A stretch of DNA of 64,000 nt from Lysobacteraceae bacterium NML93-0399. GTDB lineage: Bacteria > Pseudomonadota > Gammaproteobacteria > Xanthomonadales > Xanthomonadaceae. The position numbers and the translations under genes are program-made. Positions 56,278-64,000 of this stretch are shown piece by piece (positions within the stretch are counted from its first letter, which is position 1; each line of letters begins with the position of its first letter). The stretch is taken from the NCBI GenBank assembly GCA_002307375.1, contig NTJI01000001.1, positions 1,178,001-1,242,000 of the forward strand. Direction: 5' to 3'. Below the pieces are notes generated by a model. The model saw nothing but the letters and a program-made list of their open reading frames with translations. It was not told the origin of the DNA and made no database searches.

Positions 56278-56476
56278 TCACTTACTCCTTCGAGAACGGC
56301 CACTATTCCTAATGGAAACTACCTGCGCCGTAGAAACAAACCGACGAGCAGCCCAAAAAAAGAACCACCCCATCGCCACCCGCCCATCCAAAACACCACG
56401 CATTAGCTTACCTGCGAAATAGTAAATAACTCAAAAGATAAAAAAAAGAACCCAGCCAACCAAATATACTATCCAT
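56278..56476 (-). pseudogene. Decayed small membrane protein gene downstream of the RHS unit
   Basis: On the minus strand an ATG at 56474-56476 with GTAGG upstream begins MDSIFGWLGSFF. After an 8-T run the frame is lost, and a second frame continues with YYFAGKLMRGVLDGRVAMGW then FFFWAARRFVSTAQVV to a stop at 56278-56280. A shift at the T-run plus one TGA would be needed to join them. It looks like a broken hydrophobic gene, possibly an old immunity gene of the RHS locus. Low certainty. Confidence 0.35.
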
Positions 56477-56567
56477 CGAAAACCTACCCACCACGCGCGA
56501 TGTAATGCAGAAACCGCGAGACTCTCCATTTTTGGCGCGACCGCTGCCGAAGGGTATGAGAAATCTC

Positions 56568-56993
56568 CTACTTCCTCCTCCCTAGAATGCCCGGATGAAA
56601 AGCCAGCCCTACCGCAAGCCCCTCAAGCACTGTGTGCATATAACCTACCGCGCCCTCCAACCCTGATTGGACAGAAATTCCGCCAGCCCACGTTGAAAAA
56701 AAAGTAACCAAAGACAACGCGATAACAGAGTTTCTCGCCCAGCGCTTGCAATACAACATTCCAGCATAAAGAAATATGTACACGAAAACCAGAGCCAGAG
56801 ACAAAACCTCCAGCGCCGCAAGCGCGTCCGGATTTACGCCCCCGTTGTACGTCCCATTGCCAACGGAATTCCAAAACGAAGGAGGCGCTACAAGCCAGAG
56901 CACCTGAATACAAATCAGTACCGTCAGAATAGATTTATAAATATTCAGAACGACAGAATCGGGAAGCTCTCTCCACTCGTGACTCATAGGCAT
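56568..56993 (-). CDS. Candidate immunity membrane protein of the RHS unit
   Basis: The 141-residue protein has four transmembrane segments (about 17-36, 58-80, 88-107 and 113-131) and low-GC codon use like the RHS gene. The start (ATG 56993, or ATG 56987 forming ATGA with the RHS stop) overlaps the RHS 3' end, the usual arrangement of RHS toxin and immunity. No family recognised; immunity is inferred from position. Confidence 0.6.
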   Translation of the reverse strand: MPMSHEWRELPDSVVLNIYKSILTVLICIQVLWLVAPPSFWNSVGNGTYNGGVNPDALAALEVLSLALVFVYIFLYAGMLYCKRWARNSVIALSLVTFFSTWAGGISVQSGLEGAVGYMHTVLEGLAVGLAFHPGILGRRK

Positions 56994-59900
56994 CTACATC
57001 CGTATGGGAGTTGTCCTGGTGCACTGACGATGGTGCGACCGCCATGAACAGGACAGTTTGCCGGCGCGTCAGGATCAACACCCGGCCCGCAGAACGCAAC
57101 TATACAGCCGACCGGGTCGACCTCCTTAACCCCCCCATTCCAAGCATCCGGCGCGTTCTCACCCGCAACCTGAAGGTCACGCTGGACTCCCGCCTGGGAG
57201 AGCTTAAGCTGCCTATAGTTTATCAGTACATTAGCCTTTGGCACACCGCGGGCAGCCATCTCTGCCTGATAGGCATTCCATGGATTCCTCGGCGGCGCAC
57301 GCCTCACACCCCTCAGCCCATTCGGATCTATAAATTCCACCGGATTAGCATTGGCGTAGATATAAGTATTAAGACCCCCTTGGAGACCAGACGGATCACT
57401 TTCCAAGTATCTACCGGTATTCGAATCATAATTTCGGTAGTAGTTATACCAAATCCCCGTCTCCTCGTCGTAGTACTGCCCAGGGAAACCCACGTTCAGC
57501 CCACCAATAGAATCCGCCCGGATGGTTCGGTCGTAGGCATAGTTATTGGAGCGCCATACAACAGAATTCGAGATGTCAGTCGCGACCTCCGGGCGGCCAA
57601 GATGGTCGACGTGCACCATTCGCTTTGCGGCGCCGTCCGTGAGCGCGAACAACTCCCCAGCTTTCCAGAAGTAGTTGCGCCATCTCATCGATCCAGTGAA
57701 GCCACCGTACTCTGCTAGCAGTTCTCCCGATGGCCCGTAGATAAAGAATGCTGCTCTCGGAGCGCCTTGAGTTTTGTAAACACGCTGACCGATAGCATTG
57801 GTCCAATAGTTGGTAGTCACACCATTCGCTACTGCTCTATTCAACCGGTTAAAAGGGTCGTAAGCGTACGCCGTGCTACCAACCGAGGATGTATTGCCGT
57901 TAGCGGTATAGATCACCGGCGTGGCGGACGTGCCACGGTTGATCTGAGTTAGCCGGTTGCCGCCTCCCGCATAGCCAAACGTGGTCGTCCCATTCCCGAA
58001 CACGTGCTCTATGCGGTTGCTATTCGAATCATAAGCAAATGATTGATTGCGTGCGGACGAAGCCGCCTCCGTCAGGCGCCCAAGCGCGTCGTACGCGTAG
58101 GTCTGACTAACGGTTGAATGAACTCCGTTGCCGATACGAGTGATTTGGTCTGCGGCGTCGTATGAGTAGGTCAATGCCTGAACATTTGCTGCACCGTCTA
58201 GACTGATCGAGGTAACACGACCATCCATATCATGGCTAAGACGCCGGGTGACACCAGTGTGATGCTTCCACTCCGACTCGGCACCGGTTGGAGAATATTT
58301 GAATTCTTTCGCCATTACCTGAGTCGAGCCGTTTATCACGGCAGAAATTCGACTCAGCTGGCCATTCGCATATGTGTATTTCAGCAGCTGTCCATTGGGA
58401 TAGCGAATTTGAGCGATACGCCCTAGCTGGTCGTATAGATAATCAGTCGAGAAATCTACGTTACTGGTGCCGATCACTGGGGCGGCGCTCTGCAGTTGCC
58501 CATAAGCCGTGTAGGCGTAAGCAGTACTGCCGCTAGCGTCGCTAAATCCACATAGCCTGCCCTTACCATTGCTACAACTATCATATACAAATGCTTGTGT
58601 CTGGCCGCCAGCTTGCTGCCTTATCACTCGACCTACCAAGTCATAAGCATAGGTCGTGGCACTGTTGTCGGCACGCGTCAGTCGGGTCAAACGCCCGTAC
58701 GCATCATGCTCAAAGCGAGTGATGCCGGTGTCCGGGCTGCTTTGAGCCCAGAGCTGACCAAAGCCATCATAAATATATGACGTGATCTTTCCTTTCGGAT
58801 CGGTCACCTTCGTGAGCCGGTCCAGCGTGTCGTATTCGTAGCGCGAGGTGCTGCCCAACGGCGCAACAACTCGGACCACTCGATGCAGTTGGTCATAACT
58901 ATAGGTCGTGCGGTGCCCCAAGGCGTTCGTCACGGCAACGATATTGCCGGTCGCATCGTAGGTGTAACGCAGCGACTGCCCATTGTTTCCACGCTCTCTG
59001 ATCACGCGTCCGAGTTCGTCATAGTCGACATATGCGCGATACACGACGGCGCTCTGCATTCCAAGCGGCAAGGCTGGTTCGCTCAACTCGCCATTCGGGG
59101 TCGACATCGGGTCATAGCAAATTCCGCGGACCGGATCACACCAGCCGCCGCCTGGTGGTGGCGGCGGCTGCGTCGGGCTACTCACGGCCACGCTCACATT
59201 TGGCGTGGTGGATCCGAAGCCACTTGCACCTTGCTGCATACGCCATTGAAAGTTGTAGCTTCCCGACGTCGACGGGGCAGTTACGTTGAACCCAAAGGTC
59301 GCGGTCGCGCCGGGAGCAACACTGCCAGACACCGGCACACGACTCACCCCCCAAGCTGATTCACCCACTTGATTACGAATCCCGAGCTTGTAATCCTGCG
59401 CGCTAGTCCAGGGGGTATCGCCAGTATTCTTCAACCGCACCGTGACTGAATAACTCTGCCCCCGGACCATCGGGTTAGGAACCGACTGACTAACGAATTG
59501 CGCCCCGTTAATGGGCACCCACGTGTCGCGGGAAATCTCCGTTCGGATCGTGTTTCCCATCGCATCATATGTATAACGAGTAGCCGCGAAATCGTCACCC
59601 CCTTGCGGCATGCGAATTTCCGCCAGACGCCGATCGGCTGTGTAATAAAATTCGCGGTAATGGCCGTCAGGAAGCGTAATACGCGACGGCAGACCTGCAG
59701 CATCATATGCATAAGTAGTATCCGCCGCATTACCGTTCGGAAATTTTCTTTCTCGAACGATACGGCCGCGAGCATCATAGACGTACTCCACGACATCACC
59801 GTTCGCGCCGACTACCTTGCCTGGCACGCCCAGTGCATTGTGGGATTGGAAAATCGTCGCATGCCCGATGCCGTTATCAATACGGCTTAAGGCACCATTC

Positions 59901-61723
59901 GACGCATACGTGTACCTGATCGAATCACCCACTCCGGGCAGGGGGCCGTCAATTGTCACAGTTGCAAGCAACTTATTGACATGAGCGCTGTAAGAATAGT
60001 TTGTCGTACGCGTTTGATTTGCTACACCATTCGCACTCAGATTCTTGACTGACACCGAGGCGACACGCTGCAAAGAATCATAAGTAAATACTGTTTCTCG
60101 TTGCCCTGCGACCGTTTCACGACCAATCAGATTATTTGCCAGCCACCCAAAGTTGACTTTGCGCTCCACCGACGTGCCAGGGGCCTCGCGCGTCTCGAGC
60201 AATTGCCCCTTGGCATTGTAGGTTGTATACGTGACAGTGCCGCCAAAATCCTCAGTAATCGATGGATACCCGTTATTGTCATAAACGATGAGCTTATCGG
60301 CAGCAGGGCAGTTCGCTGACGCATGGCCGATCGTAGCGATCAATTTGCCGCCCTCGAATTCGTAGGTCGTTTTCTTACCCAGTGGATTGGTCTGCACTAC
60401 GCGCCGAATCGTTCCCGGGGTGGCTATTGAGGCGACGGCCTCGTGCGTAGCCAAAGACATCGGCATCAACGGGCCCGCTCCGCCCCTTGGCACTGTGCAG
60501 ACGCCGGTCCTGGGGTCGCACACGCCGCCTACAGGAGGAGGCGGAGGAGGACGCGGCGCGGGCGGCGGTGGCGCGGGGTTGAGCTCATAAGTAAAGCTGT
60601 AGCGGTCTACACCCCCCGCATGTTCGCTAGATGTGGCGCGCCCGCCTGCATCGTATGTGAAACGCGAGTACCGCACATTATTATAGGACTTACCAGTGAG
60701 ACCTCCCGGGAATCGACTGTCTTCGTAATGGTACTGGACGGTCGTGACCGGTGCGCCGGGCGACGTAGCACTTGCCAAGCGGTGGCGGCCCGCCCCAAGT
60801 GCGTTCGCAGTATAGGAGAAGCTATAAGCATTGCCGGCGGGATCAGTAACACGTGTTAGCTGACCACCGGCCCAGGTGAACTGCACGTACCGCCCCGAGC
60901 TATGCGTTACACGCTGCAAATAGTTATTGCTGTAAGTGAAGTCCCAGGCAACTCCCTGCCTATTGGCGAGGCGCGTTACATAGCCACTTGAGCTATAGGT
61001 TTCTACCAAGCCATCTTCCGAATAATGCGTGTAGGTGGCGCCTAATAAGGTGACATAGGCTATAGCTTGCGCCTTGTCCTCTTCCCAGCGACCAGCTGCA
61101 GTTCGATTAAATTTGATGCGGCGGCCATCGGGCCGTTGCAGCCAAAGGTTCGTCGCGCCCCCACCCACGCCGCTTGAAGTCAGCGAGTAGTCAAAGTTGC
61201 TCAGCCAATGTTGACCAAATAGCCCAATTCCCGACCAGTAGTGGTTATACGTTCGAGTTAGAAATAGGCCCATTTCACCGGTCGATGTAAAGTCCGTCTC
61301 AAACTCGACCTTGTTACCGGTGGAGAAAACAATTGGGTTTCCTGCCATTTGCCCACATTTTATTTCTGGATCACTGGCATGTGTAGGTTGCCCAGGATCG
61401 CCCGGGTTTGGCCTGATCGCATGCACCGTGCCTAAAGTCGGCACGCCTCCTCCCGCGTTTTCCTTCGGAGCGGTGACACGAATAGTTTCGAAATTTACGA
61501 CGCCGCCTCCGGAATACCCACCTCGAGGCGCGGTTACGGTTACAGGGCCGAGGTTAGTCGCGCCGCCGCCTCCATTGTTCACGTAGCGAACGCTCACTGT
61601 TTCTAATTCAGTGACCTTCGTTGCCCACGCAGAGCATGGCGCCATCGCTATCAGTGCTATAAGCACAGCAGCCCGATAACGGCTGAAATAGATGCCGAAA
61701 GCCGGCATGCGGATCCCTCGCAT
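56984..61723 (-). CDS. Secreted RHS/YD-repeat protein with Ig-like insert and short C-terminal tail
   Basis: The 1579-residue protein starts with a signal peptide (about 1-34; a later start at 61708 keeps it). Residues 36-110 are four imperfect 18-20-residue repeats rich in GGG and V-x-V-T-A-P. A DUF6531-like region follows ([20 protein letters not shown]). YD repeats fill about 200-735 and 880-1440, interrupted at about 735-850 by an NBR1/Ig-like domain ([20 protein letters not shown]) flanked by proline-rich linkers. The RHS core box ends in [15 protein letters not shown] and DPNGL near 1465. The last ~110 residues form the variable tail with five to six Cys (CPVHGG, CRCL). GC is clearly lower than in the flanks, so it is likely acquired. 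A toxin role is inferred. Confidence 0.85.
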   Translation of the reverse strand: MRGIRMPAFGIYFSRYRAAVLIALIAMAPCSAWATKVTELETVSVRYVNNGGGGATNLGPVTVTAPRGGYSGGGVVNFETIRVTAPKENAGGGVPTLGTVHAIRPNPGDPGQPTHASDPEIKCGQMAGNPIVFSTGNKVEFETDFTSTGEMGLFLTRTYNHYWSGIGLFGQHWLSNFDYSLTSSGVGGGATNLWLQRPDGRRIKFNRTAAGRWEEDKAQAIAYVTLLGATYTHYSEDGLVETYSSSGYVTRLANRQGVAWDFTYSNNYLQRVTHSSGRYVQFTWAGGQLTRVTDPAGNAYSFSYTANALGAGRHRLASATSPGAPVTTVQYHYEDSRFPGGLTGKSYNNVRYSRFTYDAGGRATSSEHAGGVDRYSFTYELNPAPPPPAPRPPPPPPVGGVCDPRTGVCTVPRGGAGPLMPMSLATHEAVASIATPGTIRRVVQTNPLGKKTTYEFEGGKLIATIGHASANCPAADKLIVYDNNGYPSITEDFGGTVTYTTYNAKGQLLETREAPGTSVERKVNFGWLANNLIGRETVAGQRETVFTYDSLQRVASVSVKNLSANGVANQTRTTNYSYSAHVNKLLATVTIDGPLPGVGDSIRYTYASNGALSRIDNGIGHATIFQSHNALGVPGKVVGANGDVVEYVYDARGRIVRERKFPNGNAADTTYAYDAAGLPSRITLPDGHYREFYYTADRRLAEIRMPQGGDDFAATRYTYDAMGNTIRTEISRDTWVPINGAQFVSQSVPNPMVRGQSYSVTVRLKNTGDTPWTSAQDYKLGIRNQVGESAWGVSRVPVSGSVAPGATATFGFNVTAPSTSGSYNFQWRMQQGASGFGSTTPNVSVAVSSPTQPPPPPGGGWCDPVRGICYDPMSTPNGELSEPALPLGMQSAVVYRAYVDYDELGRVIRERGNNGQSLRYTYDATGNIVAVTNALGHRTTYSYDQLHRVVRVVAPLGSTSRYEYDTLDRLTKVTDPKGKITSYIYDGFGQLWAQSSPDTGITRFEHDAYGRLTRLTRADNSATTYAYDLVGRVIRQQAGGQTQAFVYDSCSNGKGRLCGFSDASGSTAYAYTAYGQLQSAAPVIGTSNVDFSTDYLYDQLGRIAQIRYPNGQLLKYTYANGQLSRISAVINGSTQVMAKEFKYSPTGAESEWKHHTGVTRRLSHDMDGRVTSISLDGAANVQALTYSYDAADQITRIGNGVHSTVSQTYAYDALGRLTEAASSARNQSFAYDSNSNRIEHVFGNGTTTFGYAGGGNRLTQINRGTSATPVIYTANGNTSSVGSTAYAYDPFNRLNRAVANGVTTNYWTNAIGQRVYKTQGAPRAAFFIYGPSGELLAEYGGFTGSMRWRNYFWKAGELFALTDGAAKRMVHVDHLGRPEVATDISNSVVWRSNNYAYDRTIRADSIGGLNVGFPGQYYDEETGIWYNYYRNYDSNTGRYLESDPSGLQGGLNTYIYANANPVEFIDPNGLRGVRRAPPRNPWNAYQAEMAARGVPKANVLINYRQLKLSQAGVQRDLQVAGENAPDAWNGGVKEVDPVGCIVAFCGPGVDPDAPANCPVHGGRTIVSAPGQLPYGCRCL

Positions 61724-61971
61724 AAGTGAATTCCCCAGCGCCCAAGCTCGATGCCCCCTGCATCGAAACCGCGCTTAGGAACAGTGCGCGAAGTCGTTCG
61801 GCACTGTCAAGATGTCGAGAAGTGGCGTGCCGGTCCAACAGTTCTTTGCAACGTCTTAGGTTTGAGCGCGGACAGGCAGAATTCCTCAATCTCACGACGT
61901 ACACGCCGCTTCGCAAATGTTGTAGTACTTTCAGCCTAGGACGCCGCTCGACGCCGACATGGAGTTCCGCG
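61724..61971. promoter_or_regulatory. Divergent intergenic region of the RHS gene and GntR regulator
   Basis: The 248 bp separate the RHS start (minus) from the GntR start (plus) and must carry both promoters. I see no convincing -35/-10 pair or strong palindrome, and no gene. Confidence 0.4.
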
Positions 61972-62601
61972 ATGAACGCGATGCACATCAAGAGCACGTT
62001 TCTGCACGAGCGTATCCGCCGCGCACTGCAGTCCGGTCGATACCTGCCCGGTCAGCGCATCGAGCCGCAGGCGGTGGCGCGCGAGTTCAAGACCAGCGTC
62101 ACGCCTGTGCGCATGGCGCTTCATCGGCTCATCGGTGAGGGGATGATCGAGAACCATCCGCGGGGCGGGCTCTACGTGCCGCTTCTCGCCGAGGTGGACC
62201 TGCGGGATCGATACGACTGGATGCACCAGATGCTGCGCGCGGCGTGCGAGATCGGCTGGAGCCCGCAGGTGCGAAAGCTTCGGGCACACCATGTGACTGC
62301 CGATCCGGCTGATGTGCCCAAAAGCACATGGAAACTGTTCGACGCCATGGCGGAAGCCACCGAGCAGACCGCACTGCACCAGGCCGTGCGCCGCACTAAC
62401 GATCAACTGGCGCCCGTGCGCCGTGCGAAGCAGACGTTGATCGAGGATGCCCATGCCGAAATCGCCGAGCTGTGCGCGCACTGGCAGTCGGGCGACATGG
62501 CCGCGCTGAAGTCCGGCATCGATGCCTACTACGCACGCCGCATTCGCTTGGTCCCGAAGATTGTCTCCCTGCTCAACGCGAAGCGAGCGCGTCTGCACTG
62601 A
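61972..62601 (+). CDS. GntR-family regulator next to the lasso cluster
   Basis: The 209-residue protein has a GntR wHTH (LHERIRRALQSGRYLPGQRI, then VAREFKTSVTPVRMALHRLI) and a helical FadR/FCD-like effector domain that looks degenerate: the usual metal-binding Asp/His set is not obvious. It is 160 bp upstream of the lasso precursors on the same strand and probably controls them. ATG 61972 is used; the frame is open upstream but unlike the family. Confidence 0.85.
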   Translation: MNAMHIKSTFLHERIRRALQSGRYLPGQRIEPQAVAREFKTSVTPVRMALHRLIGEGMIENHPRGGLYVPLLAEVDLRDRYDWMHQMLRAACEIGWSPQVRKLRAHHVTADPADVPKSTWKLFDAMAEATEQTALHQAVRRTNDQLAPVRRAKQTLIEDAHAEIAELCAHWQSGDMAALKSGIDAYYARRIRLVPKIVSLLNAKRARLH

Positions 62602-62652
62602 GCAGCTGACTGCGCGGCTGTTGCCCGCAAGTCGAGATAATGGTCACAGCTC

Positions 62653-62700
62653 CGCAAGTATTCTCTGTGTATTACGCAAGAATTATTTGAAAATTCTTGC
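62653..62700 (+). promoter_or_regulatory. Repeated CGCAAG(A/T)ATT sites and palindrome upstream of the lasso genes
   Basis: CGCAAGTATT (62653-62662) and CGCAAGAATT (62675-62684) are direct repeats 22 bp apart. The second also forms a perfect inverted repeat GCAAGAATT-N7-AATTCTTGC (62676-62700). This looks like an operator array, plausibly for the adjacent GntR protein. A possible -35 TTGAAA (62688) overlaps it, with a weak -10 TACGGT 17 bp on. Confidence 0.55.
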
Positions 62701-62706
62701 AGGCCA

Positions 62707-62754
62707 CTCCTACGGTGGCTTCGTCATGGGACGTCCATGACGCAACCGTAGGAG
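62707..62754 (+). promoter_or_regulatory. Long hairpin sequestering the ribosome site of the first lasso precursor
   Basis: Outer arms CTCCTACGGT (62707-62716) and ACCGTAGGAG (62745-62754) pair perfectly (10 bp). Inner arms CGTCATGG (62722-62729) and CCATGACG (62735-62742) pair perfectly (8 bp) around loop GACGT. The Shine-Dalgarno TAGGAG of the precursor (start 62761) is the 3' end of the outer stem. Confidence 0.7.
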
Positions 62755-62760
62755 ACTGCA

Positions 62761-62901
62761 ATGAGCATCAACGACAACATCCCCGCCGATGCGCGGGACG
62801 AGGTGATCGAGCTCGGCGTGGCGAGCGTCGAGACGAAGGGTGGCGCCCTTGTCGGCGAAGACATCGGCGATCCCTTCATCCCCGGAATTTCCGAAGGCTG
62901 A
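62761..62901 (+). CDS. Lasso peptide precursor A1 (xanthomonin-type)
   Basis: A 46-residue precursor: a 26-residue leader ending ASVETK and a 20-residue core GGALVGEDIGDPFIPGISEG. Thr at leader position -2 and Gly at core position 1 are the lasso hallmarks; Glu7 would close a seven-residue macrolactam with Gly1. Core and C-terminal ISE tail resemble xanthomonins as I recall them (GGPLAGEEIGG type), which lose the last few residues. TAGGAG lies 6 bp upstream, inside a hairpin. Confidence 0.9.
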   Translation: MSINDNIPADARDEVIELGVASVETKGGALVGEDIGDPFIPGISEG

Positions 62902-62908
62902 CTCGATT

Positions 62909-62932
62909 GGCAGAAAAAGACTTTCTGCCTTT
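62909..62932 (+). terminator. Hairpin between the two lasso precursor genes
   Basis: A perfect 8-bp stem GGCAGAAA (62909-62916) with TTTCTGCC (62922-62929), loop AAGAC, followed by TTT. It may attenuate transcription after A1 or stabilise its 3' end. Confidence 0.6.
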
Positions 62933-62953
62933 CCGCACATCGGAGATCTGATC

Positions 62954-63103
62954 ATGAAGACCAAAGAAGAGGCAACTCGGTTTGCTGGCGCGCCCAGCGA
63001 AGACGAGATCCTCCTTGGAGTCGCAAGTGTCGACACCAAGGGCGGCGCACTTCTCGGCGAGGACATGGGCAACACGACGCTGCCCGGAATCGCCGAGGAC
63101 TAG
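62954..63103 (+). CDS. Lasso peptide precursor A2 (xanthomonin-type)
   Basis: A 49-residue precursor: a 29-residue leader ending ASVDTK and a 20-residue core GGALLGEDMGNTTLPGIAED. The leader end and ring (GGAL-G-ED) match A1, while the loop/tail differs, as in paralogous lasso precursors. Ring closure Gly1-Glu7 is predicted. GGAG lies about 8 bp upstream of ATG 62954. Confidence 0.9.
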   Translation: MKTKEEATRFAGAPSEDEILLGVASVDTKGGALLGEDMGNTTLPGIAED

Positions 63104-63109
63104 GAAGCA

Positions 63110-63136
63110 GGGGGCGCGCCACGAAGGCGCGCCCCC
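63110..63136 (+). terminator. Strong hairpin between precursors and lasso peptidase gene
   Basis: A perfect 11-bp GC stem (63110-63120 with 63126-63136) and a 5-nt loop lies just after the A2 stop (63103). No T-run follows, so it probably reduces rather than stops read-through, giving more precursor than enzyme mRNA. Confidence 0.65.
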
Positions 63137-63161
63137 TCCGCTGACAGATGGAGAAACGCCC

Positions 63162-63833
63162 GTGGCTCAATACGCCCTCGCACACCAGATTTCGTACTGT
63201 CAGATTGGTAGTCGACTTGTATTCCTCGACGTCAGCCGGGATCGCTATTTCCGGCTCGGCAACGACCTTGAGACGGCACTTCTCGCTTACTTGTCTGGCG
63301 GAATACCCGAAGAAACCTGCGTTCAGAAATTGATCAAGAAAGGCGTGCTTGTAGACGAATCCGCCGCCATCGCCGAAAGGCAGCCTCTCGCGACGCTACC
63401 GTCAGAGAGCGCGATGGAGATGGCCGAGGTAGGCAGACGCAATCGCCTCACGGAAGTTCTGGAAGTGTTCCTGCTCGTGATCCACACGCGCATTCGGCTT
63501 CGGCTTAGCACGCTCGAGAGCATTCTCGATGACTATGCTCAACGCGAAGAAAGCCCCCACTCATCCTCTGGCTCGAGGGAAGACACACCTTACCTTCTGG
63601 CTGCATCCGCGGCTTTTCGGCGCGCCCGTCTATTCGTTCCGGTGAAGATGCGCTGCCTTGTCGACTCTATTGCACTTACCCGCTTCCTTCGGAGACGAGG
63701 TCTCCAGACCCGACTCGTGTTCGGCGTAGCGCTGGATCCGTTCTCTGCGCATTGCTGGGTGCAAGCAAGCGATCTCGTTCTGAACGACACTGTCGGGAAC
63801 GTCCGCTGTCATACAGCGATCAGGACGGTCTGA
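63162..63833 (+). CDS. Lasso peptide B protein, fused leader-recognition (B1) and peptidase (B2)
   Basis: The 223-residue protein has an N-terminal PqqD/RRE-like domain (about 1-80, SYCQIGSRLVFLDVSRDRYF) and a C-terminal transglutaminase-like cysteine protease domain with the triad Cys165 (MRCLVDSIALTRFLRRRG), His197 (SAHCWVQ) and Asp209. It binds the leader and cuts it off. Fused B1-B2 is the usual form in proteobacteria. GTG 63162 has GGAG 8 bp upstream; the stop overlaps the next start (TGATG). Confidence 0.9.
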   Translation: MAQYALAHQISYCQIGSRLVFLDVSRDRYFRLGNDLETALLAYLSGGIPEETCVQKLIKKGVLVDESAAIAERQPLATLPSESAMEMAEVGRRNRLTEVLEVFLLVIHTRIRLRLSTLESILDDYAQREESPHSSSGSREDTPYLLAASAAFRRARLFVPVKMRCLVDSIALTRFLRRRGLQTRLVFGVALDPFSAHCWVQASDLVLNDTVGNVRCHTAIRTV

Positions 63834-64000
63834 TGTATCGTTTCACCGCACTGTTTGGCCAGCAAAGGGCTGCAAACGGAGGCCAGATTGGCGAGGCATT
63901 CCGCAACCTCGGCCTCAACCAAGTGTTGGACCATGAGCGCTTTGCTCTGTATGCCTCGGCCGACACGCCCGTCGTTCGAATTGATGCACGGTCAGTTCTG
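63833..64000 (+). CDS. Lasso cyclase (asparagine synthetase-like), 5' part only
   Basis: The first 56 residues are present (MYRFTALFGQQRAANGGQIG) and the frame runs off the window. Position directly after the B gene with a TGATG overlap, and the N-terminal hydrophobic F/L pattern of the glutamine-amidotransferase-like region, suggest the C enzyme, which adenylates the ring Asp/Glu side chain and closes the isopeptide. No diagnostic catalytic motif is yet in view, so this rests mainly on context. Confidence 0.75.
   Translation, partial: MYRFTALFGQQRAANGGQIGEAFRNLGLNQVLDHERFALYASADTPVVRIDARSVL

Noticed and set aside
56125..56406. Plus-strand frame of 93 codons in the AT-rich gap
   Set aside because: Low-complexity Asn/Pro/Lys/Arg product overlapping the decayed minus-strand membrane gene; no plausible ribosome site.
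57011..57718. Plus-strand open frame of 235 codons antisense to the RHS 3' end
   Set aside because: It is the complement of YD-repeat coding sequence with no ribosome site and no recognisable domain.
61608..61997. Minus-strand frame of 129 codons between RHS and GntR
   Set aside because: It overlaps both real genes' starts, and its product has no domain or consistent hydrophobic pattern.

Overview
This window comes from a high-GC (about two thirds G+C) gammaproteobacterial chromosome. Gene content and order point to the Xanthomonadaceae/Lysobacteraceae (Lysobacter-Luteimonas-Xanthomonas group). The main pointers are tolC converging on waaA, an XrvA-like H-NS protein, a fused cytochrome oxidase subunit I-III, the UdgX/radical-SAM repair pair, two families of palindromic intergenic repeats, and a lasso peptide cluster whose cores match my recollection of the xanthomonins. 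The assignment is by family recognition; no database was searched. I saw no rRNA, tRNA or CRISPR array.

Layout. 0.1-6.7 kb: envelope genes (tolC, waaA, a lipid A acyltransferase, an O-antigen-ligase-like polymerase overlapping a GT4 glycosyltransferase, a zf-CHCC protein). 6.9-11.5 kb: small metabolic genes (degenerate pirin, YceI lipoprotein, RutE-like nitroreductase, ELM1-like protein, gph, DUF2218). 11.7-20.2 kb: CPA1 antiporter, membrane PQQ dehydrogenase, prlC, membrane and EF-hand proteins. 20.3-23.7 kb: PepSY protein and a DNA-repair pair (UdgX fusion plus radical SAM-HhH protein). 23.9-28.8 kb: an aa3-type oxidase operon with fused CtaD-CtaE, a DUF2231 protein and two small acidic proteins, then a 3' remnant of a superoxide dismutase gene. 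29-48.8 kb: regulators, an MFS pump, the Cho nuclease, a multi-PAS hybrid kinase, a quinone reductase/CIA30 pair, hydrolases, a second kinase, stress-type small proteins, a peptidase remnant, a membrane gene split by an in-frame stop, and an H-NS-like gene. 48.9-54.6 kb: a PAS-chemoreceptor divergent from a TetR-HlyD-ABC exporter operon with a clear palindromic operator. 54.9-55.9 kb: DUF4126 and FKBP genes.

From about 56 kb base composition drops sharply. There is a 1.58-kilo-residue secreted RHS protein with an inserted Ig-like domain and a short Cys-rich C-terminal tail, an overlapping candidate immunity membrane gene, and a decayed second small membrane gene. A GntR regulator then precedes a lasso peptide operon (two precursors, a fused B1-B2 peptidase, and the start of the cyclase) that runs off the end of the window.

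Most notable: (1) a xanthomonin-type lasso cluster with two apparently new 20-residue cores and three hairpins around the precursors, one of which buries the first precursor's Shine-Dalgarno; (2) the RHS island; (3) a GTCTCA-N5-TGAGAC palindrome upstream of two separate DNA-repair loci; (4) a 156-157 bp tandem duplication combining a REP-like palindrome with the 3' end of gph; (5) several gene remnants (sod, S9 peptidase, a nonsense-split membrane gene).
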